64,000 nt of DNA, taken from contig JACKDM010000025.1 in NCBI GenBank assembly GCA_020633515.1, positions 1 through 64,000 of the forward strand, read 5' to 3'. This stretch comes from Myxococcales bacterium (GTDB lineage: Bacteria > Myxococcota > Bradymonadia > UBA7976 > UBA1532). The notes below the pieces were generated by a model. It did not search any database, had not been told where the DNA came from, and saw nothing but the letters and a program-made list of their open reading frames with translations. Shown piece after piece: positions 9,296 through 18,111 of the stretch (position 1 is its first letter; every line of letters begins with the position of its first letter). Both the position numbers and the translations under genes were made by a program.

Positions 9296-9886
9296 GTGGC
9301 ACACGCCGCCCCACCCCCCGCGCCCTCGCTCGAGCGCCTCCGCGCGCTCCTCCGCGCCCTCTCGGTCGCCCGCCGCCCGGTCAAGCTCGCCTCGGGCGCC
9401 GAGAGCGACATCTACGTCGACTGCAAACAGACCGCGCTCCACCCCGAGGGCGCCGCCGCGCTCGGCGTGCACCTCCTCGCCGCCGTCGAGGCGATCGAAG
9501 CCCGCACCGGCCACACCGCGACCGGCGTCGGCGGCATGAGCATCGGCGCCGATCCGCTCGCCACCGCCGTCTCGCTCGCCGCCTGGCAGCGCGGCCGTCA
9601 CCTCCCCGCCTTCCTCGTGCGCAAGACCCCCAAGGCCCATGGCACCGCGGTCTGGCTCGAAGGCATGGCCAACCTGCGCGACCAGGGCGCGGTGATCCTG
9701 CTCGAAGACGTGGTGACCACCGGCGGGAGCACCCTCGCCGCCGCCGCCCGCGTGCGCGAGGCGGGGCTCATCCCGTTCGGGGTCGCCTGCATCGTCGACC
9801 GCGGCGCCGGCGGGCGCGCGGCGCTCGAAGCCGACGGCCTGACCGTCGAGTCCCTCTTCGACCTCGACCGCCTCGCGAGCCCATGA
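9296..9886 (+). CDS. pyrE: orotate phosphoribosyltransferase
   Basis: Makes orotidine 5-phosphate from orotate and PRPP in de novo pyrimidine synthesis. The 196-residue protein has the expected layout: substrate strand FKLASG-like VKLASGAESDIYVD near residue 33, a Gly-rich GVGGMSIGADPLA near 79, and the PRPP-binding loop VILLEDVVTTGGSTL at about 131-145. Starts with GTG at 9296, seven bases after CTGGAGG. The gene after it overlaps the stop codon by four bases (ATGA), so they are translationally coupled. Length fits the family. Confidence 0.92.
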   Translation: MAHAAPPPAPSLERLRALLRALSVARRPVKLASGAESDIYVDCKQTALHPEGAAALGVHLLAAVEAIEARTGHTATGVGGMSIGADPLATAVSLAAWQRGRHLPAFLVRKTPKAHGTAVWLEGMANLRDQGAVILLEDVVTTGGSTLAAAARVREAGLIPFGVACIVDRGAGGRAALEADGLTVESLFDLDRLASP

Positions 9887-10476
9887 TGACCGCGACCCGC
9901 GCCCTCGCCCTGCTGATCACGCTCGCGCTCGCCGGCTGCGGCGGCGCCGCGCCCGCCTGGGACGTCGGCCGCGACGGCGCCGCCGACTTCGCCGACGCCC
10001 GCGACACCTGGACCCGCCACGCCGCCGCCTACGAAGGCTTCGAGGGCCGCCTCTTCGCGCACGCCACCTGGTACACCCCGAGCTTCGCCGCCGCGCTCGC
10101 CGCCCGCCGCGCCGACACCGACGGCGCCACGCCCTCCGAGCGCCGCGACGCCATCGACGCCGCCGTCGAGGCCGCCCGCAACGAGCTGCGCTTCTTCGTC
10201 GCCGTCGCCACCCGCGACCCCTACTGGAACGACCTCGCCCGCGCCGACGCCACCCTCCGCGTCCGCCTCCGCGCCGGCGACGCCTGGCTCGACCCCATCC
10301 GCGTCGAGCGCCTCGGCCTCGACGCGATGGCAGACCGAGCCGTCATTTTCCCGTATGCCACGCCGCTGACGGAGGGGTACGATGTCGTGTTTCCCAAGCC
10401 CGCCGACGTCGAGCGGGTGCAGCTCCGCATCACCGGCCTGCCGGCGCGGGCGGATCTGGTCTGGCAGACACGCTGA
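9883..10476 (+). CDS. small lipoprotein of unknown function
   Basis: A 197-residue protein with a lipoprotein signal peptide (RALALLITLALAGCGG, lipid-carrying Cys near residue 19). The mature part is helical in its first half, with WTRHAAAYEGFEGRLFAHATWYTP near 45, and ends in a strand-rich region. I recognise no family. It overlaps pyrE by four bases. A conserved-looking sequence YATPLTEGYDVVFPKP near residue 160 could help a family search. Confidence 0.8.
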   Translation: MMTATRALALLITLALAGCGGAAPAWDVGRDGAADFADARDTWTRHAAAYEGFEGRLFAHATWYTPSFAAALAARRADTDGATPSERRDAIDAAVEAARNELRFFVAVATRDPYWNDLARADATLRVRLRAGDAWLDPIRVERLGLDAMADRAVIFPYATPLTEGYDVVFPKPADVERVQLRITGLPARADLVWQTR

Positions 10477-10507
10477 GATCGAGTGAGCCAACCCGCTCGG
10501 GGGTAGC

Positions 10508-11395
10508 ATGACGAGTCACGAGGTCGCCGCGGCGGACGGCACCCGGTTGCACTACAGCGTCACCGGTGACGGACCGGTCGACTTCCTCCTCTGCGATGGG
10601 CTGGGCTGCGACGGCTTCATCTGGCGCTACCTGCGCCCCGAGCTCGCCCATCGCGGGCGCGTGATCCACCTGCACATGCGCGGCCACGGCAAGAGCGGCG
10701 CCCCGCCGAGCGACGGCCCGATCGAGATGGCGACCCTCGCCGACGACTGGATCCCGGTCCTCGACGCCGAGAAGGGCCGCCCCGCGATCGTGCTCGGCCA
10801 CAGCATGGGCGTACAGGTCGCGCTCGAGCTCTGGCACCGCCACCCCGAGCGCGTCGTCGGGCTCGTCCTCATCTGCGGCAGCTACGAGAACCCCACCGCC
10901 ACCTTCCACGAGGGCCGCGGCCTCGAGCGCGCGCTCCCGCTCATGGAGCGCGCCACCCGGGTCGGCGGCACCTTCCTCAAGCGCGCCTGGCGCCGCCTCG
11001 TCGCGCTCCCCGTCGCCTGGCATGTCGCCCGCGTCGGCGAGATCCACCCCGACCTCATGCGGCGGCGCGACTTCCAGGCCTACATCGACCACCTCTCGCA
11101 GATGGATCCCGACGTCTTCGTGCGCACGCTGCGCGGCGCCGCGGCGCACTCGGCGGGGCCCTGGCTCGAAGAGATCGACGTCCCGGTGCTCATCATCGGC
11201 GGCGCGCTCGACACCTTCACCCCCGGCCGCCTCTCCGAAGAGATGCGCGCCCGCATCCCCGGCGCGCGCGCGCTCGTCGTCGACGAGGGCACCCACACCG
11301 TGCCGCTCGAGCACCCGACGCTCGTCAACCTCGAGGTCAAGCGCTTCGCCGAAGAGGTGACGCGGAGTGAGCCCGCGGTCGCGGTGGCGGGCTGA
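10508..11395 (+). CDS. alpha/beta-hydrolase
   Basis: A 295-residue hydrolase of the alpha/beta fold. The nucleophile elbow is GHSMGVQ with Ser99; the oxyanion-hole region is ICDGLGCDGFIW near residue 28 and HMRGHGKSG near 56; the acid is likely in LIIGGALDTFTP near 235 and the base is His in DEGTHTVPLEHP near 263. No signal peptide, so cytoplasmic. Starts at ATG 10508 after GGGGGTAGC. Substrate cannot be deduced; lactonase, esterase or haloperoxidase-like activities are all possible. It is convergent with the FHA gene. Confidence 0.9.
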   Translation: MTSHEVAAADGTRLHYSVTGDGPVDFLLCDGLGCDGFIWRYLRPELAHRGRVIHLHMRGHGKSGAPPSDGPIEMATLADDWIPVLDAEKGRPAIVLGHSMGVQVALELWHRHPERVVGLVLICGSYENPTATFHEGRGLERALPLMERATRVGGTFLKRAWRRLVALPVAWHVARVGEIHPDLMRRRDFQAYIDHLSQMDPDVFVRTLRGAAAHSAGPWLEEIDVPVLIIGGALDTFTPGRLSEEMRARIPGARALVVDEGTHTVPLEHPTLVNLEVKRFAEEVTRSEPAVAVAG

Positions 11396-11422
11396 GCCCA
11401 CCGCGACCGCCAGCGCGCAAGC

Positions 11423-13275
11423 TCAGCGGTTGAGCTCGACCTTGAAGAGCTGCTGACCGAGGAGGAGCAGGTCACCGCGGGTGACGATACCCTCACCCTT
11501 GATGCGCAGGTAGGTCCCGTTGGTGCTGTCGAGATCACCGAGGAAGTAGCGACCGCGACGCATCGACAGCTTGCAGTGCGAGCCGCTGACGAAGCCGTCC
11601 TCCGGGAAGACGAGATCACCCCGCTCGCGACCGAGGAAGACCTCGGGCTTGCGCAGCGGCCACACCGTCGTCGTCGTGTCGAGCGCCACCACCGACGCCA
11701 GCCGCCCCCAGGTCCCGCGCGCCGGCGACCCCATCAGCGTCGTGCCATCACCCGAGCCCGGCATGATCGGCCGCACCTGGCTCATCTCCTCGAAGCGGAG
11801 GAGCTGCTGCCCGATGCGGAACATGTCGTAGTGGAACAGCTCGACCTCGGCGCGGATCCGCAGGAACACGCCGTTGAGGCTGCCCTCGTCGCGCACGTAG
11901 AGCTGGCCCTGCACGAAGTAGAAGGTCGCGTGTCGCGGCGAGAGGAACGGATCCTCCGCGAAGATCGGCGACGGGTGCGCGCGGCCCACGGTCGTCTCGC
12001 CGCTCAGCGGGAAGATCTCGCCCTCGGTCCCATCGGGGTGGATGAGCACGAGGTGCGCCGAGGGCGCGCCGACCGCCTGCATCGAGCCGCCGAGGCTGCC
12101 CGCCGGGCTCTCCGGCTGCGGCGCGTCGTAGCGGGTGCCGCAGACCCCGCAGAACTTGAAGCCCTGCGGCACCACGGCGCCGCACGCGTGACAGACCCGA
12201 CCGCCGGGCGGCGGCGGGGCGTCGTCCTCCATGATCGAGTCGTCGGGCGCGTCGTCGTCGAAGACCGGCGGTGACGGATCGGCCACCGGGCGGGCCCGCG
12301 CGGCCGCGGGCGGCGGCGCGACGCGCGCGGCGACGGGCGGCAGGCCGATCGGACGCGCCGGCGCGCCGGCCGCAGCGACCGGCGCGGGGCGCCCGACCGC
12401 CGCGGGCCGCGCAGGCTCGGCGGCAGGCGGCGCGCGCCTGACCGGCGCGGGCTGCGCGCGGCGGCGCGCCTGACCGACCGGGCGCGCAGGCGCGCGGCTG
12501 CGACCGGACCGCGACGCGGTTGCGCGGAACGCGCGACCGGCTGCGCGGAAGCGACCGGCTGCGCGGAAGCGACCGGCTGCGCGGAAGCGACCGGCTGCGC
12601 GGAAGCGACCGGCTGCGCGGAAGCGACCGGCTGCGCCGGCTGAGCGGGCCGTGCCGGGGCGGGCTGCACGGGCTGCGCCGGCGCGGCGCGGGCCGGCGCC
12701 GGCTTCGCGGGCGCGTCCGCGTCTTCGATCTCGCCCTCGAAGTCGTCCTCGTCGTCGTCGAAGTGATCCGACGGCCGGCTCGCCTCGGCCGCGCGCGGCG
12801 CCGCCGGCGCATCGAGCGCCGGCCCGTCGAAGTCGTCACCCGAGTCATCGGGCCCGGCGATCTCCGGCTCCTCGTCGCTCGCGTCGCTCGGATCGCGCTC
12901 GACCGACGACGCCGCGGGCCGCGGCGCGAGGCGCGCCCCCCCGAGCCGCGACACCGCGGGCGCCGCGACGACGTGCCCCGCCGCCGTGTCCCGCTCCTCC
13001 TCGGCGCCGGCCTCGTCCGTCGGCTGATCGTCGTCCTCGCCCGACTTCGCCCCCAGCCGCCGCGAGAGCCCGCCGAGCCCGCCGAGCCCGCCCGGCCGCT
13101 TCGCGCCGAACAGCGGCGAGTCGAGGCGCAGCTTGCGCCCGGGGAGCCCGAGCTGCGGCGCTGCGGCCGGCGCCGCGGCCTTGGCGGCCCCGTCGCCCTT
13201 CAGCTCGGTGCCGCAGCCGAGGCAGAACTTGTAGTGATCCGCGTTCTCCCGACCGCAATTCGGACAGATGATCAA
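11423..13275 (-). CDS. zinc-ribbon double-FHA protein, frame interrupted in its repeat linker
   Basis: Reads from TTG at 13275 (GGAGG seven bases upstream). It begins with a zinc ribbon (C4, C7, C18, C21 in ICPNCGRENADHYKFCLGC), continues through an acidic and Pro/Ala/Gln-rich linker with VASAQP repeats, then a second zinc ribbon (VCHACGAVVPQGFKFCGVC) and two FHA domains with RDEGSLNGVFLRI and DLDSTNGTYLRIKG. The linker leaves its frame near 12480-12535: upstream the good frame starts at 13275, downstream it is the one of the second zinc ribbon. One single-base change would give about 617 residues. The FHA part alone could be read from 12286. It lies 14 bases after the smaller FHA gene and shares its layout, so the two arose by duplication. 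Role inferred: reader of Ser/Thr phosphorylation. Confidence 0.8.
12541..12630. repeat. five perfect 18-bp tandem repeats
   Basis: Five uninterrupted copies of CTGCGCGGAAGCGACCGG start at 12541, 12559, 12577, 12595 and 12613, with degenerate copies on both sides. On the coding (minus) strand each encodes six residues, VASAQP. The array sits just upstream of the point where the FHA gene loses its frame. Confidence 0.95.
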
Positions 13276-13289
13276 CCCGAATCCTCCAT

Positions 13290-14069
13290 CTACCCCGCGG
13301 TGATCTCGACGCGCAGCAACTGCTTGCCGAGGAACAGGTAGTCGCCGTGGCGCAGCTCGCGCTGGCCCTTGATGCGGACGTAGGTGCCGTTGCGCGACCT
13401 GAGGTCGTAGAGGGTGATCCCGTCCGCGCCGAAGTCGACCCGGCAGTGGCGGCCGCTGATGAAGCGGTCGTCGGGGAAGTCGACGTCGCAGCCCTCGCGG
13501 CCGATCGTGACGCTGTCGCCGCCGATGTAGTGGCACATGCCCGGCCGGCCGCCTTCGAAGATCTGGCGCACCCGATAGGGCCGCAGCGGACGCGGGCTCG
13601 CGAAGAAGTGGGTGTGATCGGGCCCGACCGTCTGGCCGCCCGGCTCGCCCACCTCGACCTGCAACAGCTCCTCGCCCGCGAGGAAGACGTCGCCGTCCCG
13701 CAGCCGCACCGGCTCGCGGATCCGCAGGAACACGCCGTTGAGGCTGTTCTCGTCGCGGACGAAGAGGCGGCCGCCGTCATAGAAGAAGTTGGCGTGGCGC
13801 GGCGAGAGGTAGCCGTCCTCGGGGAAGAGGATCTCGCCCACCTTGCGGCCGGCGATGTGCTCGTCGCGGTTGAGGTGATACGACAGCCCGTCCATGCCCT
13901 CGCCGCGGATCAGGATCAGCTTGGCGGTCCCCCGGGCGGTGGACTGCCCGAAGAAGGGCATCTGCTGCGCCGGCGCCGCGTCGTGCATCGGGTGACCGCA
14001 CTTCCCACAGAAGCGGTGATGCACCGGCACATCGGCGCCGCAGTTGCTGCACACGACGGTCGCTGGCAT
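13290..14069 (-). CDS. zinc-ribbon double-FHA protein
   Basis: A 259-residue cytoplasmic protein. A zinc ribbon (C7, C10, C21, C24) opens it, followed by two FHA domains: the first around 60-135 with RDENSLNGVFLRI, the second around 180-250 with SGRHCRVDF and LRSRNGTYVRIKG. Both keep the S-x2-N/R-N-G core for phosphothreonine binding. It is the first gene of a two-gene operon with the larger FHA protein and has its own promoter. The abundance of kinases in the window makes a signalling adaptor role likely; the zinc ribbon may aid dimerisation or nucleic-acid contact. Confidence 0.9.
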   Translation of the reverse strand: MPATVVCSNCGADVPVHHRFCGKCGHPMHDAAPAQQMPFFGQSTARGTAKLILIRGEGMDGLSYHLNRDEHIAGRKVGEILFPEDGYLSPRHANFFYDGGRLFVRDENSLNGVFLRIREPVRLRDGDVFLAGEELLQVEVGEPGGQTVGPDHTHFFASPRPLRPYRVRQIFEGGRPGMCHYIGGDSVTIGREGCDVDFPDDRFISGRHCRVDFGADGITLYDLRSRNGTYVRIKGQRELRHGDYLFLGKQLLRVEITAG

Positions 14070-14103
14070 GGACGCTCGTCTCCGCGGCTACGGGGCTCAT
14101 TGC

Positions 14104-14132
14104 GTCATAAACCGTTCGTTGCGCGCCTGCAA
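14104..14132 (-). promoter_or_regulatory. sigma70-like promoter of the FHA operon
   Basis: On the minus strand TTGCAG (14132-14127) is separated by 17 bases from TATGAC (14109-14104). Transcription would begin near 14097, 28 bases before the ATG at 14069. A second -10-like TATGGT on the plus strand at 14152-14157 may serve the divergent lipoprotein gene. Confidence 0.6.
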
Positions 14133-14193
14133 CTTCTCCGGGGCGACCGGATATGGTAATGGCGGGCGTCGCGCACCCACCGTCGGAGGCTCC

Positions 14194-14490
14194 GTGCCGG
14201 TTTCGTCCCGTTGGCCGCTGCTCCTCGCGCTCTCGACCAGCGTCCTCCTCGCCTGCACCGAGACCACCTCCGTCGAGCCGCAGCCGCTGCCCGATCCCGG
14301 CACCCGTCGGATCGTGCTCGACCTCGGCCTCGACCCGCTCCCCGACGGCGGCGAGCTCGACCTCGACCTGCCCGACCGCTCCCCCCCGGACGGCGATCCC
14401 GCCGACGCGGCGGATCCCGGCGACGGTGAACCCGCCGACCTCGCGCTCATCGACGCGGAGCCCGCCGATGGGCAGAATGGCGATGAATAG
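14194..14490 (+). CDS. small acidic lipoprotein
   Basis: A 98-residue product from GTG 14194, which has CGGAGG five bases upstream. The signal peptide SRWPLLLALSTSVLLAC gives a lipobox with Cys21. The mature part is Pro-, Asp- and Glu-rich (DLDLPDRSPPDGDPADAADPGDGEP) and probably unfolded. I do not recognise a family; such short acidic lipoproteins are common tethers or spacers. It lies 49 bases upstream of the next exported protein. Confidence 0.65.
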   Translation: MPVSSRWPLLLALSTSVLLACTETTSVEPQPLPDPGTRRIVLDLGLDPLPDGGELDLDLPDRSPPDGDPADAADPGDGEPADLALIDAEPADGQNGDE

Positions 14491-14539
14491 GCGCGACGAC
14501 GCGGTGTCGAGCCGGCCGCCCCGCGCCAAGGAGAGCACC

Positions 14540-15370
14540 ATGCCCACCCGTCCGCCCTTCGCCGCCGTCCGCCGCCTCGTCGCCCCCGCCCTCGTCCTCG
14601 CCTGCCTCCACGCCCCCGCCCTCGCCGCCGACCCGCCGCAGGTCATCGACCTGCTGCAGTTCCGCACCGACGACCCCGGCGTCTGGGAGCGCACCCACCG
14701 CCAGAGCGACTCCGACCCGCTGACCCTCGAAGAGCTCGAGAAGCTCGCCGCCGCCGGCGTCGGCGACAAGACCCTCATCGAGATGATGCGCACCCGCAAG
14801 GTCCGCGTCCTCGCCGACGCCGACACCCTGCTGCGGCTCAAGAAGGCCGGCGCCACCGACGACACCATCGCCGCCGTCTCGGCCTACGCGATGGCCCCCA
14901 ACACCGCCTTCGACCTGCTCGTGCACCTCGCCGTCGCCTCGCCCGGCAGCATCCGCGAGGCGCCCTACCTCTACATCGAGGCGTGGCACACCGGCCTCGA
15001 CCGGCAGGAGGCCTTCCTCCACGCCGACCTGCGCGGCCTGCTCACCCGCGGCCTCGGCGTCACCGTCAACCGCGACCGCAGCGACCCGCTCCTCCCCGAG
15101 ACCATCCGCTCGGTCGACTTCGCCGGCCGCGTCGAGACCCGCCGCCCCGGCCGCATCGAGCTGCGCGTCCTCGCCACCCAGGACGCCGGCCTGCGCAGCC
15201 TCGCCAACCTCTCGCCGGCCCAGGCGAAGCGCGTGCGCACCTTCACCCTCGACTACCCCGGCGTCAGCCTCGAGCGCCGCTGCCGCCTCGACCTCGTCCT
15301 CGAGCGCGACCCGCTCCTCGAAGACGCCTTCTCGCTGCGCCGCGGCGACCTCGACTGCCGCTGGGAATGA
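14540..15370 (+). CDS. exported protein of unknown function
   Basis: A 276-residue protein starting at ATG 14540 after AAGGAG. An N-terminal signal peptide (LVAPALVLACLHAPALA-A) has a possible Sec cleavage at ALA; the Cys at about residue 21 could also make it a lipoprotein. A helical domain follows with LTLEELEKLAAAGVGDKTLIEMMRTRKV and ADTLLRLKKAGATDDTIAAV, a short-repeat pattern seen in proteins that count residues between a helix and a turn. The second half is strand-rich and carries one Cys pair near the end. I infer a periplasmic protein; function unknown. Confidence 0.75.
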   Translation: MPTRPPFAAVRRLVAPALVLACLHAPALAADPPQVIDLLQFRTDDPGVWERTHRQSDSDPLTLEELEKLAAAGVGDKTLIEMMRTRKVRVLADADTLLRLKKAGATDDTIAAVSAYAMAPNTAFDLLVHLAVASPGSIREAPYLYIEAWHTGLDRQEAFLHADLRGLLTRGLGVTVNRDRSDPLLPETIRSVDFAGRVETRRPGRIELRVLATQDAGLRSLANLSPAQAKRVRTFTLDYPGVSLERRCRLDLVLERDPLLEDAFSLRRGDLDCRWE

Positions 15371-15376
15371 GGCCCG

Positions 15377-17323
15377 ATGCCGGTCGATGAGTCGCACGTC
15401 CAGCGCCTTCTCCACCTCATCTCGCCGCAGAACGGCGAGCTGGTCGCCCGTTGGGCCGAGGCGCTGCGCGGGGCCGGCGGCTTCTACGCCGAGATGGAGC
15501 AGGACGGCCTCGAGGCGGTGGCGGTCGGCACCCTCTCCCTCCTCGCGTCTGCCCTGCGCCTCGGCGAGCTGCCCCCGACCGCCGAGCGCCGCTACGTCGA
15601 CCCGCCGCCCTATCGCCACCAGCCCCTCGACCAGTTCGTGCTCGCCGGGCTCCTCGTCGACCGGCTCCTGCGCGACTACCTCTTCGAGCGCGCCCCCGAC
15701 CCCGAGACCGCCACCGCCGCCATGGCCCGCGTCGACCCGGTCCTCGCCGGCGCGATCGTGCGCGTCGTCCGCCTCCGCCAGCAGCGCCTCGGCGCCGGCC
15801 AGCTCGTCGCCGACATCGGCAAGCTCCTCGGCCGCGCCCGCAACGCCCGCCGCGCCTTCGACGCGGTCACCGAACGCATCGCGCAGGCGCTCAACGTCGA
15901 CGCCTGCCTCCTCATCGCGCTCGACGCGACCACCGCGGTGCTCTCCGGCGCCAGCGACGCGATCGACGACGCGGTCCTCGCCGCCGACCACACCGAGGAG
16001 CGCGACGCCTTCGGCTGGCTCGACGAGGTCGAGGACGACCGCCTCCACGGCCACGCGCTCGACGGCCGCGGCAGCCAGCTCGAGCGCGCGCTCCACGCCG
16101 CCGGGATGCGCCACCTCTCGCACCGCTCGCTCGTCACCCAGGGCCGCCTCGTCGGCGCGCTCGTCTTCGCCGGCGACCGCACCGTCGACGGCCAGTACGA
16201 AGAGCACGTCGACGCCCTGTCGCCGCTGCTCGCCGCCCAGCTCGGCTACGTGCGCCAGACCGGCGCCCTCCAGCGCGCAGATGCCGCGATCGACGACCTC
16301 TTCGACGCCTCGCCCAACATGATGGTCGAGCTCGACCGCCTCGGCCGCATCCTCCGCACCAATGACCGCTTCCGCCGCGAGATCGGCATGCCCGGCGACG
16401 TCGTCGGCATGCCGCTGATGTGGCTCGTCCACCCCGCCTGGGGCGAGCGCTTCAACGGGCTGTGGGCCCGCCTCGAATCGGAAGACCGGCTCCACGAGGC
16501 CCGCATCGACCTCATCGCCGCCGACTCCCGCCGCCGCGCGCTCGCGCTCGAAGCCCACTGGATCCACAACGACGCCGGCGAGCGCACCACCTGCCTCGTC
16601 GCGCTGTGGAACGTCACCGACCAGGTCGTGCGCGCCGAAGAAGACAAGGTCCGCATCGACGAGCTCTCCGCCTTCGCCCATCACGTCGCCCACGACCTCC
16701 AGGCGCCGCTGCGCACCATCGCCGGCTTCACCGCGCTCCTCGCCGACGAGCTCCCCGCCGAGGTCGACCCCGAGCTGCACGACTACGCCGAGCGCGCCCA
16801 GGAGGCCGCCGAGCGCGCCGGCGAGCTCGTCCAAGGCCTGCTCCGCTTCGCGCACGGCACCCGCACCGACGGACACAGCCGCGTCGTCACCCTCGACACC
16901 CTCCTCGAAGACGTGCGCATCAAGCTCGCCGCCGACCTCGAAGACAGCGGCGGCGCGCTCGTCGTCGGCGCCGACGACAGCCGCCTCCTCGGCGACGAGG
17001 TCACCCTCGCGACGCTGCTCGGCAACCTCGTCGCCAACGCGCTCCGCTACGCCGGCGCCGCCGCGCCCCGCGTCGAGGTCGGCGTCGCGACCGCCGATCC
17101 GGGCTGGGCGACGCTCTACGTGCGCGACAACGGCGTCGGGATCCCCGCCGAGGACCAGGAGCGCATCTTCGGCGCGTTCGTGCGCGGCGCCACCGACCAG
17201 CCCGGCAGCGGCCTCGGCCTCGCGATCGTGCGCCGGATCGCGCGCGCCCACGGCGGCGACGTCACCGTCGAGTCCGCCCTCGGGGAAGGCAGCACCTTCT
17301 CGGTGCGGTTGCCCACGCCGTGA
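15377..17323 (+). CDS. soluble GAF-PAS sensor histidine kinase
   Basis: A 648-residue histidine kinase without membrane segments. The N-terminal 150 residues are helical and unrecognised; a GAF-like domain spans about 160-295; a PAS domain spans about 305-415 (DLFDASPNMMVELDRLGRILRTNDRF). The phosphoacceptor is H439 in the box HDLQAPLRTIAGF. The ATPase part has the N box NLVANALRYAG, the G1 box VRDNGVGIP and GSGLGLAIVRRIARAHGG near 610. It is an orphan: no response regulator lies next to it. It starts 6 bases after the previous stop. HDLQAPL-type H boxes are common in phytochrome-like and PAS kinases. Confidence 0.92.
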   Translation: MPVDESHVQRLLHLISPQNGELVARWAEALRGAGGFYAEMEQDGLEAVAVGTLSLLASALRLGELPPTAERRYVDPPPYRHQPLDQFVLAGLLVDRLLRDYLFERAPDPETATAAMARVDPVLAGAIVRVVRLRQQRLGAGQLVADIGKLLGRARNARRAFDAVTERIAQALNVDACLLIALDATTAVLSGASDAIDDAVLAADHTEERDAFGWLDEVEDDRLHGHALDGRGSQLERALHAAGMRHLSHRSLVTQGRLVGALVFAGDRTVDGQYEEHVDALSPLLAAQLGYVRQTGALQRADAAIDDLFDASPNMMVELDRLGRILRTNDRFRREIGMPGDVVGMPLMWLVHPAWGERFNGLWARLESEDRLHEARIDLIAADSRRRALALEAHWIHNDAGERTTCLVALWNVTDQVVRAEEDKVRIDELSAFAHHVAHDLQAPLRTIAGFTALLADELPAEVDPELHDYAERAQEAAERAGELVQGLLRFAHGTRTDGHSRVVTLDTLLEDVRIKLAADLEDSGGALVVGADDSRLLGDEVTLATLLGNLVANALRYAGAAAPRVEVGVATADPGWATLYVRDNGVGIPAEDQERIFGAFVRGATDQPGSGLGLAIVRRIARAHGGDVTVESALGEGSTFSVRLPTP

Positions 17324-17441
17324 ACGAGACGCCAGATGATTCACGGCGCCCGCGCGCGGGCGCTCGCCGCCCATGCGAAAGCGTTGACGCGGCCGTGACC
17401 GCAGTGCTAGCAAGCACTCTGACCACCTTTGGGCCCGCTGC

Positions 17442-17900
17442 TTGACCCGATTCTCGACCATCGCCGTGCTGCTCCTCCTCGCCGCGCCCGCGGCCGGGGC
17501 CGAGATCGGCACCTGCCTCACCGAGAACGGCGTCCGCGTCGCCCCCTGGACCGATCCGGTCGACCCCGCCTGCGGCGAAGACTGCGGCCTCGCCGAAGAC
17601 GACGACGAGACCTTGTGCAGCACCGAGGACGGCGCCTGCCGCCTCGACGCCCAGGTCGCCGCCCGCCCGACCATGCCGGCCCCCGCCGGCCCCCGCTGCC
17701 TCGAGCTCGGCCCCGAGTGTTCCTCGGGCCACTCCACCGCCGGCGGCGTCCCCAGCGGCGTCGCCGCGCTCGCCCCGCCCGCACCGACCGCGCCCCGCAG
17801 GATCCAGGGCACCCTGCCCGGCGCCGGCCCGCCCGTGACCGACGACCGCCCGCTCGACCGCGACGCGCCGCCCGATCTGCGCCCGCCGATCGCCGCCTGA
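17442..17900 (+). CDS. small exported protein, unknown
   Basis: A 152-residue product that would start at TTG 17442. The first 20 residues form a clean signal peptide (RFSTIAVLLLLAAPAAGA). The mature protein has six Cys in its first half (CLTENGV, ACGEDCGLAEDD, LCSTEDGACRL), suggesting disulphides, then a Pro/Ala-rich unstructured tail. No family recognised. The TTG start is the only start codon that retains the signal peptide. The 211 bases between this gene and the next carry no gene I can see. Confidence 0.6.
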   Translation: MTRFSTIAVLLLLAAPAAGAEIGTCLTENGVRVAPWTDPVDPACGEDCGLAEDDDETLCSTEDGACRLDAQVAARPTMPAPAGPRCLELGPECSSGHSTAGGVPSGVAALAPPAPTAPRRIQGTLPGAGPPVTDDRPLDRDAPPDLRPPIAA

Positions 17901-18111
17901 TCCGCGTCTCGTGGCCGCCTGCGCCTCGCGTGCGCGCCGCGCCGGTCCCCTCACCGTCCACTGTCCAGACCAACCGCCCACCGCGGCGCCCGGCGCCCGG
18001 TCGAAGGCGCGTGGATCATCCAGCCACGCGCCGGGGCGACATCGTGCAACCTCGACGCCGAGCGCGTCGACCGATCGCCGATGGACGGCGATCGAGCGAG
18101 GAAACGAGAAC

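Noticed and set aside
9223..9539. Extension of bactofilin 3 into pyrE
   Set aside because: The downstream part is Arg/Pro-rich noise overlapping an intact pyrE; a frame change before 9222 explains it better.
12541..12630. CRISPR array
   Set aside because: The 18-bp repeats are contiguous, have no spacers and code for VASAQP in a gene.
14447..17812. 1121-codon minus-strand frame
   Set aside because: It is antisense to the histidine kinase and two exported proteins, which have recognisable domains and signal peptides.
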